Shown piece by piece: positions 12,162-20,493 of a DNA stretch of 64,000 nt (its first letter is position 1; every line of letters starts with the position of its first letter). Under the pieces are notes generated by a model. That model was not told the origin of the DNA. It saw only the letters and a program-made list of their open reading frames with translations, and did not search any database. The stretch is from an uncultured Bacteroidales bacterium (GTDB lineage Bacteria; Bacteroidota; Bacteroidia; Bacteroidales; Muribaculaceae). Both the position numbers and the translations under genes were made by a program. The stretch covers positions 1-64,000 of the forward strand of contig UQMZ01000005.1 in NCBI GenBank assembly GCA_900542185.1, in the 5' to 3' direction.

Positions 12162-12506
12162 TTACTTAGAAGATTCACAGAGTTGTAACACATCCTGTTT
12201 CAACAACGGCAAATGTCTGACCACAATAGCCCATATTATATCTTCTCTAAGACTATCATATCCATGAATCAGATAATTACGAGTATCAACTATTCTTCGC
12301 GCAGAGGTAATTGGAATATTCGGATTGATTTTTAATATTCTGTTCATAGCCTCTCCTATTATGGCTATTTCCCATTGAACAGCACTTCTAAAGCATCTAT
12401 CTTCACAAAAGACCTGATATTCCTTGGGTCTGGAGGAACAGAATAATTCTATATTCGATATACTGTTCAAGATATCTTTCAGTAATTTTTGAATTTGTTC
12501 ATCCAT
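12162..12506 (-). CDS. hepT: HepT-like HEPN toxin
   Basis: 114 aa DUF86/HEPN helical protein. The RNase motif R-x4-H-x-Y is present as RNYLIHGY (Arg76, His81, Tyr83). In type VII systems HepT is an RNase held inactive when its partner MntA adds AMP units to the tyrosine of this motif. The gene overlaps the partner by 8 bases, the usual operon. AT-richer than its neighbours, which suggests acquisition. Confidence 0.88.
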   Translation of the reverse strand: MDEQIQKLLKDILNSISNIELFCSSRPKEYQVFCEDRCFRSAVQWEIAIIGEAMNRILKINPNIPITSARRIVDTRNYLIHGYDSLREDIIWAIVVRHLPLLKQDVLQLCESSK

Positions 12507-12798
12507 AAATCAATCGTTTAGTGTTATTCAGTTCTTTCCTGAAAATATCATTCTTTATGGCTGTCTCATCCACCAGATCAACTTCACGGCCGAGCAGATG
12601 ACGCAATTCATCGATAAAATCGAAGAATGTCAAAAAAAGGTCCGGGATTTGATCGTAATGAAAAACCACAGAAAAATCCACATCGCTCTTATCGTTGAAA
12701 CGTGAAGTAAGAATTGATCCGAAAACCCATAGCTTTGCGACCTTGTACTTTCGGCACAAAGCTGCAATCTGATCCAAATGCAGTTCTATCAGTTTCAT
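12499..12798 (-). CDS. mntA: MntA-like nucleotidyltransferase antitoxin
   Basis: 99 aa minimal nucleotidyltransferase. The active-site pattern GS-x10-D-x-D is exact: Gly27-Ser28, then Asp39 and Asp41 (KSDVDFSV). Upstream of and overlapping hepT; in the family it AMPylates HepT and neutralises it. The gene starts about 40 bases past the terminator of the tRNA, so the pair sits inserted behind the tRNA gene. Confidence 0.88.
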   Translation of the reverse strand: MKLIELHLDQIAALCRKYKVAKLWVFGSILTSRFNDKSDVDFSVVFHYDQIPDLFLTFFDFIDELRHLLGREVDLVDETAIKNDIFRKELNNTKRLIYG

Positions 12799-12837
12799 GA
12801 ATGCAAATTTATCTAATTATTATGATATAACAAAAAA

Positions 12838-12863
12838 CGAATCTTGAATTGCTTCAAGATTCG
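12838..12863 (-). terminator. Intrinsic terminator of tRNA-Met
   Basis: Perfect 11-bp stem, arms 12838-12848 and 12853-12863, tetraloop between, followed on the minus strand by six T. Directly behind the tRNA. Confidence 0.85.
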
Positions 12864-12873
12864 TTTAATTAAG

Positions 12874-12945
<72 letters not shown>

Positions 12946-12965
12946 ATATTTCCTTTTTGCGACTG

Positions 12966-12997
12966 CAAAATTACAACATTTTTTCCATCCCACCAAA
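12966..12997 (-). promoter_or_regulatory. Promoter of tRNA-Met
   Basis: Minus strand TTTG (12994-12997), 20 bases, TAATTTTG (12966-12973); the start would be near 12959, fourteen bases before the mature tRNA. Confidence 0.75.
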
Positions 12998-13076
12998 TTC
13001 AGACCCGATTTTTCTCCATTTTTAACACAATTTAATAACCGGCCGTCAAGATTTATATCGCATAAAGTCGCATATT

Positions 13077-13190
13077 ATAGTAGCGCGGGCTGTCCCCAGC
13101 CGCACACATCCAATGACAAAAAGCCTTATATTTGCTCAATAGGCTTGGGACCGAGTTTTATGCGCGGCTGGGGACAGCCTGCGCTACTAT
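13077..13190. repeat. 114-bp inverted-repeat element
   Basis: Arms of 27 bases (13077-13103 and 13164-13190) pair with a single mismatch around a 60-base centre that itself holds a small AAGCC/GGCTT stem. It has no ORF. The arms contain CTGTCCCCAGCCGC, a theme that suggests a dispersed REP- or MITE-like family. It lies between the tRNA promoter and the membrane-protein gene; 13191-13319 otherwise holds only a TACCTTTA near-match to a -7 box at 13257. Confidence 0.75.
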
Positions 13191-13319
13191 GCGCGCACGT
13201 ATTGTATGTAAGTGGTGAAAAATGAGTAATTCTGCAGGAATTTAAGAAATTATTCGTACCTTTACGCATTCTCTTCAGAACAGTTAACCTATATTATTCA
13301 TAAAAGACTTATCAATTTA

Positions 13320-14723
13320 ATGGATCAATCAGAACTGCGCCTGGAATGGCGGTCATCTTCTTCCTTGATTTTCTGGGGCGTTGTCGTCCTGACGGTATTC
13401 GGATGCGCTGCCTCTGTGTTCGAGTTTTTCTTCGGCATCGTCAATGCCGTCGACAATTATTTAGGCAGTATCCTCAACACGGCCTCGTCGTTCGGTGTCG
13501 GCTCTCACGCCGAAGGACTTGCCAAATTCTCTGCCGTCCACGACCGGATGTCGGTATTCACCCGGCTGTTCGAAGTGCTGACCGTAGCCGGCTGGATAGT
13601 ATATGTAGTCGGACTGTCCCGCTTCCGTAACGCTCAGCATACCGAACGCGGACGCTGGCTCACAGGCAGCCTGTACACAGCCTGCTGGCTCGGACTTATA
13701 GGTATGGCCTGCACTTTCCTGGGAAGCTTTCTCGGCATGTTCGGACTGCTGTTCACATTCGCGGGCTGGGTGCTGAATCTGATTTCACTGTTCAAATTCC
13801 GCTCGGCATTCAATCAGCTGTACATGGAGGATGGTTGGTCCGACATGGCGCGACAAGGCGCCAGGACATTGCGAAATTCCTATACGTTCGGCATTATTCT
13901 GGCCTTTTTCCCACTCATCGTTTTCTTAGCCATGTTGCTTATCTCCATCGGCTCCATCAGCAGTCTCGGCGGGATAATGCGTGGATTTTCAGACGATGCG
14001 GCAGGTACGATAATGTCGCTCTTAGGCGGCTCGATAGCCTTCATGATTCTCCTCGGATTGGTCGGAATCTTATTGTGGATTCTTCAGACATGCTATCTGA
14101 TCGCCGGATGGTGCAAGATCAACGACGGTGCTCCGGTCGATGACCCGGAAATGGACGAATATCCGTCAGACCACAGCACTCTCGCCATAATCTGCTCCAT
14201 ACTTGGCGCCATCGCGGTGATGATATTCGGAGCATGGCTCTGTCTATCGCCCCTTACGCATGACGGAACAAAACGTGTAGAATCCGCATACGAGTCGGAA
14301 AGCGTGGAATCAGAAACGGAAGCGATGGATTCCGACAACGAGAACGAGGAGCTGACCTCCATTGTGGGAAGTCTCCGCGAATCCGGTCTGAGCAAAACGA
14401 AGCAGGAGGAATCCGAGCCGGAGGCCGACATGTACACACATCGTTACAAAGGCTCCATAGACAACAAATATGCCATCGAGATGACGCTCACCACCGATGG
14501 AGGCGCATATTACACAGGCGAGTATATGTACGTCAAGAACAAGCGTCCCATACAGCTCAGCGGTCAGCGTGTGGATGACGGCGACCGTCTTGTGCTTGAA
14601 GAATATGTAGGCGACAAAATGACCGGGCGTTTCGACGGCATTTTAGGCCGTTCCGGCTACAGCGGCACCTGGACCAGCGCCGACGGCAGCCGCAGCTACC
14701 CCTTCTCCGTCCGCCCGAACTGA
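13320..14723 (+). CDS. Multi-pass membrane protein with C-terminal exposed domain
   Basis: 467 aa, function unknown. About seven hydrophobic segments between residues 15 and 325, then a highly acidic Ser/Glu linker (about 325-365, rich in ESE/EAE), and a C-terminal beta-rich domain of about 90 residues starting MYTHRYKGSIDNKY and ending DGSRSYPFSVRPN. That last domain, with its repeated Gly-Tyr-Thr/Gly-Thr-Trp pattern, resembles small domains seen at the ends of many Bacteroidales envelope proteins. Stands alone; a hairpin follows at 14771. Confidence 0.7.
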   Translation: MDQSELRLEWRSSSSLIFWGVVVLTVFGCAASVFEFFFGIVNAVDNYLGSILNTASSFGVGSHAEGLAKFSAVHDRMSVFTRLFEVLTVAGWIVYVVGLSRFRNAQHTERGRWLTGSLYTACWLGLIGMACTFLGSFLGMFGLLFTFAGWVLNLISLFKFRSAFNQLYMEDGWSDMARQGARTLRNSYTFGIILAFFPLIVFLAMLLISIGSISSLGGIMRGFSDDAAGTIMSLLGGSIAFMILLGLVGILLWILQTCYLIAGWCKINDGAPVDDPEMDEYPSDHSTLAIICSILGAIAVMIFGAWLCLSPLTHDGTKRVESAYESESVESETEAMDSDNENEELTSIVGSLRESGLSKTKQEESEPEADMYTHRYKGSIDNKYAIEMTLTTDGGAYYTGEYMYVKNKRPIQLSGQRVDDGDRLVLEEYVGDKMTGRFDGILGRSGYSGTWTSADGSRSYPFSVRPN

Positions 14724-14727
14724 CCGG

Positions 14728-14751
14728 GATGGCGGTGTCCCGGCCGCCGGC
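14728..14751. repeat. REP-like GC-rich palindrome
   Basis: GATGGCGGTGTCCCGGCCGC and four further bases resemble the intergenic elements at 36909-36944 and 39718-39753 (shared ATGGCGGTGTCC core). Confidence 0.4.
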
Positions 14752-14770
14752 TACACATAGCTATACATTT

Positions 14771-14798
14771 AGAGGCCGCGCCATTTGACGCGGCCTCT
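14771..14798. terminator. Hairpin terminator between converging units
   Basis: Perfect 10-bp stem (14771-14780 with 14789-14798). T runs on either side are weak, so efficiency is uncertain; position between two convergent transcripts fits a shared terminator. Confidence 0.55.
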
Positions 14799-14825
14799 CC
14801 TGTTACACCTATTCAATCATGAGGA

Positions 14826-15180
14826 TTACCTTACACGCTCTATGCGGAGGTTGTCTACGAGGGCGTGGTTGGTATCGATGTTCATGTTTTCGTTTTCGGG
14901 CAGGTATTGGATGCCGAGGGTGTGCATGCCTTTGGCCAGGTTCACCTTCACGCCGTTGGTCATGCCCCAGTCGTCCCAGTTGCCCCGCCGCGATGCGGCA
15001 GCACTATCGTGCCGACCTTCGCTCCGTCAAGAGTCAAGGTGCGTATGCCGGCCTTGTTCTCGGTATTCACCGGTCCGTTGCCGTTGGCGTAACGCAGGCG
15101 GACTGAATAAACGCCATCCTCAGGCACATTCACGGTCACTTCGGCGGCCTTGGCATTCCTGTCAAATTTTGAAAATCCTG
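14826..15180 (-). pseudogene. CBM35 module remnant, frameshifted
   Basis: Read leftward from about 15180, one frame gives a CBM35-like stretch (GFSKFDRNAKAAEVTVNVPE, then VRLRYANG and GIRTLTLDGAKVGTIVLPHR). At about 14980 in a G run the reading must change frame to continue as NWDDWGMTNGVKVNLAKGMH and on to LVDNLRIERVR and a TAA at 14826. It has no start of its own and overlaps the last codons of GH97 in another frame. The first strand of a CBM35 (RYQCEVAGTCGGAKIV) is missing here but closes the GH27 gene at 17607, so this is best read as the detached remainder of that module. Confidence 0.75.
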
Positions 15181-17156
15181 ATTGCCGTGCCGCCGCTACG
15201 GGCCTGGTCAATGTCAAGCACGCTGTCGGAAGTCACGTCCTGCTGCACTATCTCCACGGGATAGGGATTCTTCTCCCAATCGGCGTCGCAGCCGTCCTTG
15301 TAGATGACGGCGCGGTACTTGCAGCCGGGATCGAGGAACGACAGCGAGATATGCGCCGTTCGGGCGTTGTCGCCGGTTGCGCTGCCGATATACCAATCGT
15401 CGCCACCCTTGCGCTTGCGGGCCACGGTGACATACTCCCCTATCCTCGCCTCGGGATATACGGTACGGTCCCAGTCAACGGGGCAGTCGCAGATGAAGCG
15501 GAAGGGTCCGGGATTGTCCTCATAGTTCTCGATCTCGTCGGCCGCCATCTGAAGCGGCGAATAGAGTATCACGAACAGCGCAAGCTGCTTGGCCAGCGTG
15601 GTCTGTACGCGGGTCTGAGGCATGACGGGATTCTCGAAGCGGAAAATCACCGGCGTAAAGTCCATGGGGCCTGCCAGTCCCCGGGTGAAGGGCAATGTCA
15701 CGGTATGGTCCGGAGGATTGCCGCCTGTTGCGTTCCATGCGTTCCATTCCTGGCCACGCACTCCCTCCTGAGTCATCAGGTTGGGATATGTGCGCTGCAG
15801 TCCAGTGGGTATCACAGGCTCGTGATTGTCTATGGCCAGTCCGTACCTGGCGGCGGCCTCTATCACCTTGCGGTAATGACGCACGCCGAACTGGCTGCTG
15901 TGGCGTTCCTTGTCGTCGAGGAGGTCGCCTACATAGCCGGTCTTGACGTAATGCATACCGTTGTCCTTGTACAACTGCATGCCGTCGGCCATCTGACGCT
16001 CGTAGTTGGCGATGCGGCCTCCCGTCTCGTGATGGCCTATAAGCGACACGCCGAGCTTGCGGCCATAGTCGTTTATACCCTTTATGTCGAAGTCATCGTA
16101 AGGCTTGGTGTACGAGAAGTCCCATGTCACCCAGTCGTGGTTCCACCCCTCGACCAGCACGCCTCCGAAGCCATGCTTCGCGGCGAAGTCCATGTAACGC
16201 TTCACGTTTGCGGTCGTGGCGCCATGACGCGGACCGGCCTCCCACGTGGCGGTCTTCTTATGGTAGCACCACCATACGCCCACATATTTCTGCGGCTTGC
16301 AGAAATCGGCGGCATTGTCGATGTGGCAGGGCTCGTTCAGATTCAGCATCAGGCGGCTCAGAGCCAGGTCGCCGGCATTGTCGCCAATGATAAGCGTACG
16401 CCAGGGCGACACGCGCGTGTCGGTCACGAACACCTTCTCGCCCGTCGACCAGGGTGTAAGCGCGGCCCGCAGGGTATTGCTGCCGGGCGTAGCCTGTACG
16501 TTCATGGCTGCATAGTCGGTCAGATTGGCCTCGTGCAGAGCCATGTGGGTGCCGTCGGCCGTGCGGATGGTGACCGGTGTGCTGGCCCACCCTACGCTGT
16601 CTATGGGTAGACGCCGGAACAGCTCCTCGTAGAAACGGATACCCTCCACCGGAAGCGACCATGTTTCATGACGTCCCGCAAAGGCAAATTCGGTCAGTTC
16701 GTCATCTATCACGAAATCCTCCAGTCCTTTCTGACGCGGGAACTCGTAACGGAATCCGATGCCGTCGTCGAACACGCGGAACACTATCGCGATATTGCGT
16801 CCCGGCGCCGTCTTCTTCTGCGAAAGGGCCACACGCATCTCGTTGTGACTGTCGTTTATAGCCGACTCCTCGCCCCATACGGGATACCAGGTCTCATTAT
16901 GATTCCGGAACGTGCATTTATCTATGCTGAAGCCCTCCGCCATGTCGGCGGCGTCGCGCAACTTGATGCCGAGCCGCGACTTCAGCAGCACGGGCTTGCC
17001 GTCACGGTTGACGTGGTAATAGAGGCGTCCCGCCTTATCCACGTCCACGCCCACCTCGATGCGGCCGTCGGGCGAGCACACCTGTCGGCGCGGGGCGGCT
17101 GCCATATCAACAGCCGCCACACACGTCAGCAGTAACAATATTAACCTTTTAACCAT
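15162..17156 (-). CDS. GH97 alpha-glucosidase, SusB-like inverting type
   Basis: 664 aa with a signal peptide (MVKRLILLLLTCVAAVDMAA), N-terminal beta-sandwich, a (beta/alpha)8 barrel and a C-terminal Greek-key domain. The glutamates of the inverting SusB subgroup are present with the right spacing: Glu446 in NHEPV, Glu464, and Glu470 in RGQEWNA; the retaining alpha-galactosidase subgroup lacks them. It should release glucose from alpha-glucosides in the periplasm. The end TAIRIFKI is plausible for the family, but the last codons run over the CBM35 remnant in another frame, suggesting the 3' end is a junction. Confidence 0.9.
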   Translation of the reverse strand: MVKRLILLLLTCVAAVDMAAAPRRQVCSPDGRIEVGVDVDKAGRLYYHVNRDGKPVLLKSRLGIKLRDAADMAEGFSIDKCTFRNHNETWYPVWGEESAINDSHNEMRVALSQKKTAPGRNIAIVFRVFDDGIGFRYEFPRQKGLEDFVIDDELTEFAFAGRHETWSLPVEGIRFYEELFRRLPIDSVGWASTPVTIRTADGTHMALHEANLTDYAAMNVQATPGSNTLRAALTPWSTGEKVFVTDTRVSPWRTLIIGDNAGDLALSRLMLNLNEPCHIDNAADFCKPQKYVGVWWCYHKKTATWEAGPRHGATTANVKRYMDFAAKHGFGGVLVEGWNHDWVTWDFSYTKPYDDFDIKGINDYGRKLGVSLIGHHETGGRIANYERQMADGMQLYKDNGMHYVKTGYVGDLLDDKERHSSQFGVRHYRKVIEAAARYGLAIDNHEPVIPTGLQRTYPNLMTQEGVRGQEWNAWNATGGNPPDHTVTLPFTRGLAGPMDFTPVIFRFENPVMPQTRVQTTLAKQLALFVILYSPLQMAADEIENYEDNPGPFRFICDCPVDWDRTVYPEARIGEYVTVARKRKGGDDWYIGSATGDNARTAHISLSFLDPGCKYRAVIYKDGCDADWEKNPYPVEIVQQDVTSDSVLDIDQARSGGTAIRIFKI

Positions 17157-17185
17157 AACCTATAAGGTCTTTAACCAATCAGATC

Positions 17186-17593
17186 TTACCTAACCTCAAT
17201 GTAATCTACCTGGAACAGTCCGTTCCCGTCCTTGCCGGAAATGACCACATCGTTAACGCCGGCTTCAAGATCCAGCGTCACCTCGCAGTCCGACCAGGTA
17301 TATGCCTGGCTGAACGAGATCTGTGCCGTAGCGGATCCGCTCGTTATGCTTCCCGTGCCGGGAGTGCCGTCCTGGGTGGCGCGTCCGCGCACCACGATGG
17401 TACGGGGGCCTGCCGACGCGGCCTCTACCGGTATGATGACAGCGGCGCCTTCGGTTTCGAGACCCGTCACATAACCCGCTCCGTCTGCCTTTTCAGGCAC
17501 CGGCGGCATATCCTTGATGGTCCAGTCGTTACGGCACGAGCTCATCAACCCGGCCATTGCGATGAACGCAATTAATAATATATACTTTTTCAT
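17186..17593 (-). CDS. Small carbohydrate-binding lipoprotein
   Basis: 135 aa. A lipoprotein signal (MKKYILLIAFIAMAGLMSSC, Cys20) is followed by a short linker and a beta-rich domain of about 95 residues ending VTLDLEAGVNDVVISGKDGN and FQVDYIEVR, a pattern like the last strands of CBM6/CBM35 modules. I infer an outer-surface glycan-binding role. It lies 29 bases before GH97 and 13 after GH27, so it belongs to the operon; with GH97 it occupies the interval that separates the two parts of the split CBM35. Confidence 0.65.
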   Translation of the reverse strand: MKKYILLIAFIAMAGLMSSCRNDWTIKDMPPVPEKADGAGYVTGLETEGAAVIIPVEAASAGPRTIVVRGRATQDGTPGTGSITSGSATAQISFSQAYTWSDCEVTLDLEAGVNDVVISGKDGNGLFQVDYIEVR

Positions 17594-17606
17594 ATCTTTC
17601 AGGGTA

Positions 17607-18986
17607 TTACATTACAATCTTCGCACCTCCGCAGGTACCTGCGACTTCGCATTGATATCTCTTGACGGGATTCTTGATCCTGACCACCACACACGAATGC
17701 GGCTGCAGCGACACCCGGTACATGTCCTCCTGCTCGCCGAGATTGGCGCGGCGCCACAGGTCACGCACCATAGCCTTGGTACCTTTGGCGAAACCGAGAT
17801 CCTTACTGAAGCTTACAGTCATGGTCTGCTCGCTGTCCTCGCGGTTGAACATGCCGGCCACCCAGTCACCGTCGGGCAACTGACCGATCCAGATGGAGCT
17901 GCGCGACTGTCCGCAGTTCATCGACAGGGGACGGCCGGCGAAGCCGGCCTTGTTCAGAGCCAATATTTCCTCGTTCTGATAGAAATGTGCGTTCTCGCCG
18001 ATGGTGTCGTACTGATCGGCGATGGCTATCGGCGAACCGGTGATGGCCATCAGCGATACCCAGAACTGACGCTCGCTGTCGCTTTCGGCGGTGTTGAGGC
18101 GGATAAAGTCGCCGTCCATTATGAACTGGCCGCGGCCCGCCACGTCGCTGAAGCCTATGAATCCGTCGAACGCGTTGCCCCAGTTGGCCCAGCCTTCCTG
18201 GTATACGCCGCGACGACGCCCGCTCACGAAGTCAAAGCCTCCGCCGAACACATCCTCGGATATTCGCATCACATCGCAGTATTTCATCTCCTCGGCGGCA
18301 TGGTCGAAGCAGTTGGGCATCACGAGGCTGAACGTGATCTTGTCGCCGCAGGCCTCCGAGATCCACTTCAGCATCTTTATGTACGATTCGCGCCCGTAGG
18401 CGTTCTCATACCAGTTCACGAAGTCCACGCGCAGGAAGTCGAATCCCAGCTCTATGAAATGCTGCACATAGCCCTTCACCCATTGCTCGGCACCTTCCTT
18501 CTCGGCATCCACCCAGTAGATGAAGTCGTTGAATTTGGTCGATCCTGCTATGTCCTGAGCGTTCTTCTGCGTTCCCTTCACGGGAAGGTTGCGGTCGTAT
18601 GCGGCGCGCGTCATCCAGAACGGGTTATAATAGATGCCGCTCTTGAGTCCCTTGGAACGGTTGTAGTCGATCCAGTAGGCCCAGTCGTTCTGCCAGTCGG
18701 AGGCATATTTGGTGATGTAGCCGTAACGGTTCACGGTCTGACCCTGCTCGATCCAGCCGTCAGTACAGATCATGTCGAATCCGTACTCCTTGAAGTTGTC
18801 GGCCACCCAGTCCACGTTCATCTTGTATCTTGCCTCGGACAGAGCGCGGTCCGTAACGAAGCACTCCTCGTATGCCATCCAGTACATCGGGCCGGTACCG
18901 CGTCGGGTATATTTCGAGTCGCGGGCCGTCAGCGACATGACTGTCGCCGCCAATAGTCCCGCTGCCAATATATAATTGAGTTTCAT
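17607..18986 (-). CDS. GH27 isomalto-dextranase-like enzyme, CBM35 truncated
   Basis: 459 aa with signal peptide. A (beta/alpha)8 barrel and C-terminal beta domain of the GH27 branch that includes isomalto-dextranase rather than alpha-galactosidase. Likely catalytic acids: Asp188 in FDFLRVDFVNWYE (nucleophile) and Asp245 in RISEDVFGGG (acid/base). The final residues RYQCEVAGTCGGAKIV are the classical first strand of a CBM35, but the frame stops after one more codon. Characterised GH27 isomalto-dextranase carries a C-terminal CBM35 that holds isomaltose, so this protein seems to have lost its binding module; the rest appears at 14826-15180. Paralogue of the next gene. Confidence 0.85.
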   Translation of the reverse strand: MKLNYILAAGLLAATVMSLTARDSKYTRRGTGPMYWMAYEECFVTDRALSEARYKMNVDWVADNFKEYGFDMICTDGWIEQGQTVNRYGYITKYASDWQNDWAYWIDYNRSKGLKSGIYYNPFWMTRAAYDRNLPVKGTQKNAQDIAGSTKFNDFIYWVDAEKEGAEQWVKGYVQHFIELGFDFLRVDFVNWYENAYGRESYIKMLKWISEACGDKITFSLVMPNCFDHAAEEMKYCDVMRISEDVFGGGFDFVSGRRRGVYQEGWANWGNAFDGFIGFSDVAGRGQFIMDGDFIRLNTAESDSERQFWVSLMAITGSPIAIADQYDTIGENAHFYQNEEILALNKAGFAGRPLSMNCGQSRSSIWIGQLPDGDWVAGMFNREDSEQTMTVSFSKDLGFAKGTKAMVRDLWRRANLGEQEDMYRVSLQPHSCVVVRIKNPVKRYQCEVAGTCGGAKIVM

Positions 18987-19017
18987 ATTTCGGTTTAGTT
19001 TTCTTAAGTATAGTATA

Positions 19018-20493
19018 TTATTTCACAATCTTGAACGTCTTGCCGCCCTGACGCACCACATACACTCCCGAGGGAAGTACGTCTGCGGTCTCCACGTTCA
19101 TTCTGCATCCGTTCATGTCGAAGAATTCCCTGCATCCGTCGTCCGGCATCCGTATTTCCGTCACCGACGAGCCGCCGGGCCGGTTGGAGAATCGATACAC
19201 CTTGCAGGCGTGGGCGCCAAGTCGCACCTTCAGCTCATCGCCTTCGGTCTTGACTTCCGTACCGCGCCACAGGTCGGTGTAGTAGGGTTTGCCTGTCAGA
19301 CCCAGCTCGGCGAGGCTGAGCGTACGCACCGTGGCGTTCTCCTCGCGGTTGAACAGAGCTAAGACCTTGTCGCCGTTGGCGCAATCGCCAATCCAGTGCG
19401 ACGATCCGACATCGTTCATGTCGCGGCTCAACGGCTTGCCGTGGAAACCTTCCTTCACCAGCGAAAGCAGCTGACGGTTCTGATAGAACTTCAGGTTGTC
19501 GCCTGCCGTGTCATGCTGGTCGGCCGCGGCTATCGGCGACCCGGCCATCACAAGCAGCGTGATCCAGAATTCCTTCTCATAATCGGACTTCGCCGTGTTG
19601 AGGCGTACGAAATCGCCGTCCATCATTATCTCCGACCGGTCGATGTCGCTGAAGTCCAGGAATCCGTCGAACAGGTTGCCCCAGTTGGCCCAGCCGTTCT
19701 GCCACTGTCCGCGGCGACGCTGGCTCACGAAGTCGAAACCGCCGCCGAACACATCCTCCGATATGCGGAACATGTCGCCGTATTCGCGCTCGGTCTTGGC
19801 GTGATCGTAACTGTTGGGCATCACCAGCGACACCATGATCTCGTCGCCGGCCTCCTCCATGATCCATTTCAGGGCGCGGCGGTAACGGGTGGTGCCGTAG
19901 TCGTTCTCGTACCAGTTCAGGAAATCAACACGCAGGGAATCGAACCCGAGGTCGATGAAATGACGCACATAACCCTTCACCCACTGCTCGGAGCCGGGGA
20001 GGTCGGTATCCACCCAATATATCGCGTCGTTAAAGTTCTTGTTGCCCTTTATCTGACGGGTGGTATATTGAGTGCCTTTCACCTTGACGTTCCTGTCGTA
20101 TGCGGCGCGCGACATCCACAACGGATTGTAGTAGACGCCCGAACGGAGACCCTTGCGCCTGGCCAGCGACACGTAGAACTTGAATCCCTGGCCCCAGCCG
20201 GAATTATAGCTTGTGATATAGCCGTTGTCATCCACGGTCTGTGCGCCTTCGATCCAGCCGTCGGTGCAGACCATGTCGTAGCCGTACGGCAACAGATTCC
20301 CGGCTACCCAGTCGAGGTTGTCACGCCAGCGGGACTCATCGAGGGCGCGGTCTTCGACAAAGCATTGTTCGTACGCCATCCAGTACAGCGGAGCCGTACC
20401 CTGGCGGGTGTACCGGCTGTCCCGGCCCTGCAACGTCACGGACGATGCAAGGATCAGGGCTGCCGTTATCAACAATACTCCCGGATTCTTCAT
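19018..20493 (-). CDS. GH27 isomalto-dextranase-like enzyme
   Basis: 491 aa, signal peptide, GH27 barrel closely similar over its whole length to its neighbour at 17607 (shared YWMAYE-CF, TDGWIE, WANWGN, FGGGFDF). Likely catalytic acids Asp190 (LRVDFLNWYE) and Asp247 (RISEDVF). Instead of a CBM35 it ends with a roughly 45-residue tail (DMNGCRMNVETADVLPSGVY, VVRQGGKTFKIVK) like the type-A sorting tails of type IX secretion. It may thus be exported to the surface while its partner stays periplasmic. The start overlaps the upstream gene by 4 bases (ATGA). Confidence 0.85.
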   Translation of the reverse strand: MKNPGVLLITAALILASSVTLQGRDSRYTRQGTAPLYWMAYEQCFVEDRALDESRWRDNLDWVAGNLLPYGYDMVCTDGWIEGAQTVDDNGYITSYNSGWGQGFKFYVSLARRKGLRSGVYYNPLWMSRAAYDRNVKVKGTQYTTRQIKGNKNFNDAIYWVDTDLPGSEQWVKGYVRHFIDLGFDSLRVDFLNWYENDYGTTRYRRALKWIMEEAGDEIMVSLVMPNSYDHAKTEREYGDMFRISEDVFGGGFDFVSQRRRGQWQNGWANWGNLFDGFLDFSDIDRSEIMMDGDFVRLNTAKSDYEKEFWITLLVMAGSPIAAADQHDTAGDNLKFYQNRQLLSLVKEGFHGKPLSRDMNDVGSSHWIGDCANGDKVLALFNREENATVRTLSLAELGLTGKPYYTDLWRGTEVKTEGDELKVRLGAHACKVYRFSNRPGGSSVTEIRMPDDGCREFFDMNGCRMNVETADVLPSGVYVVRQGGKTFKIVK

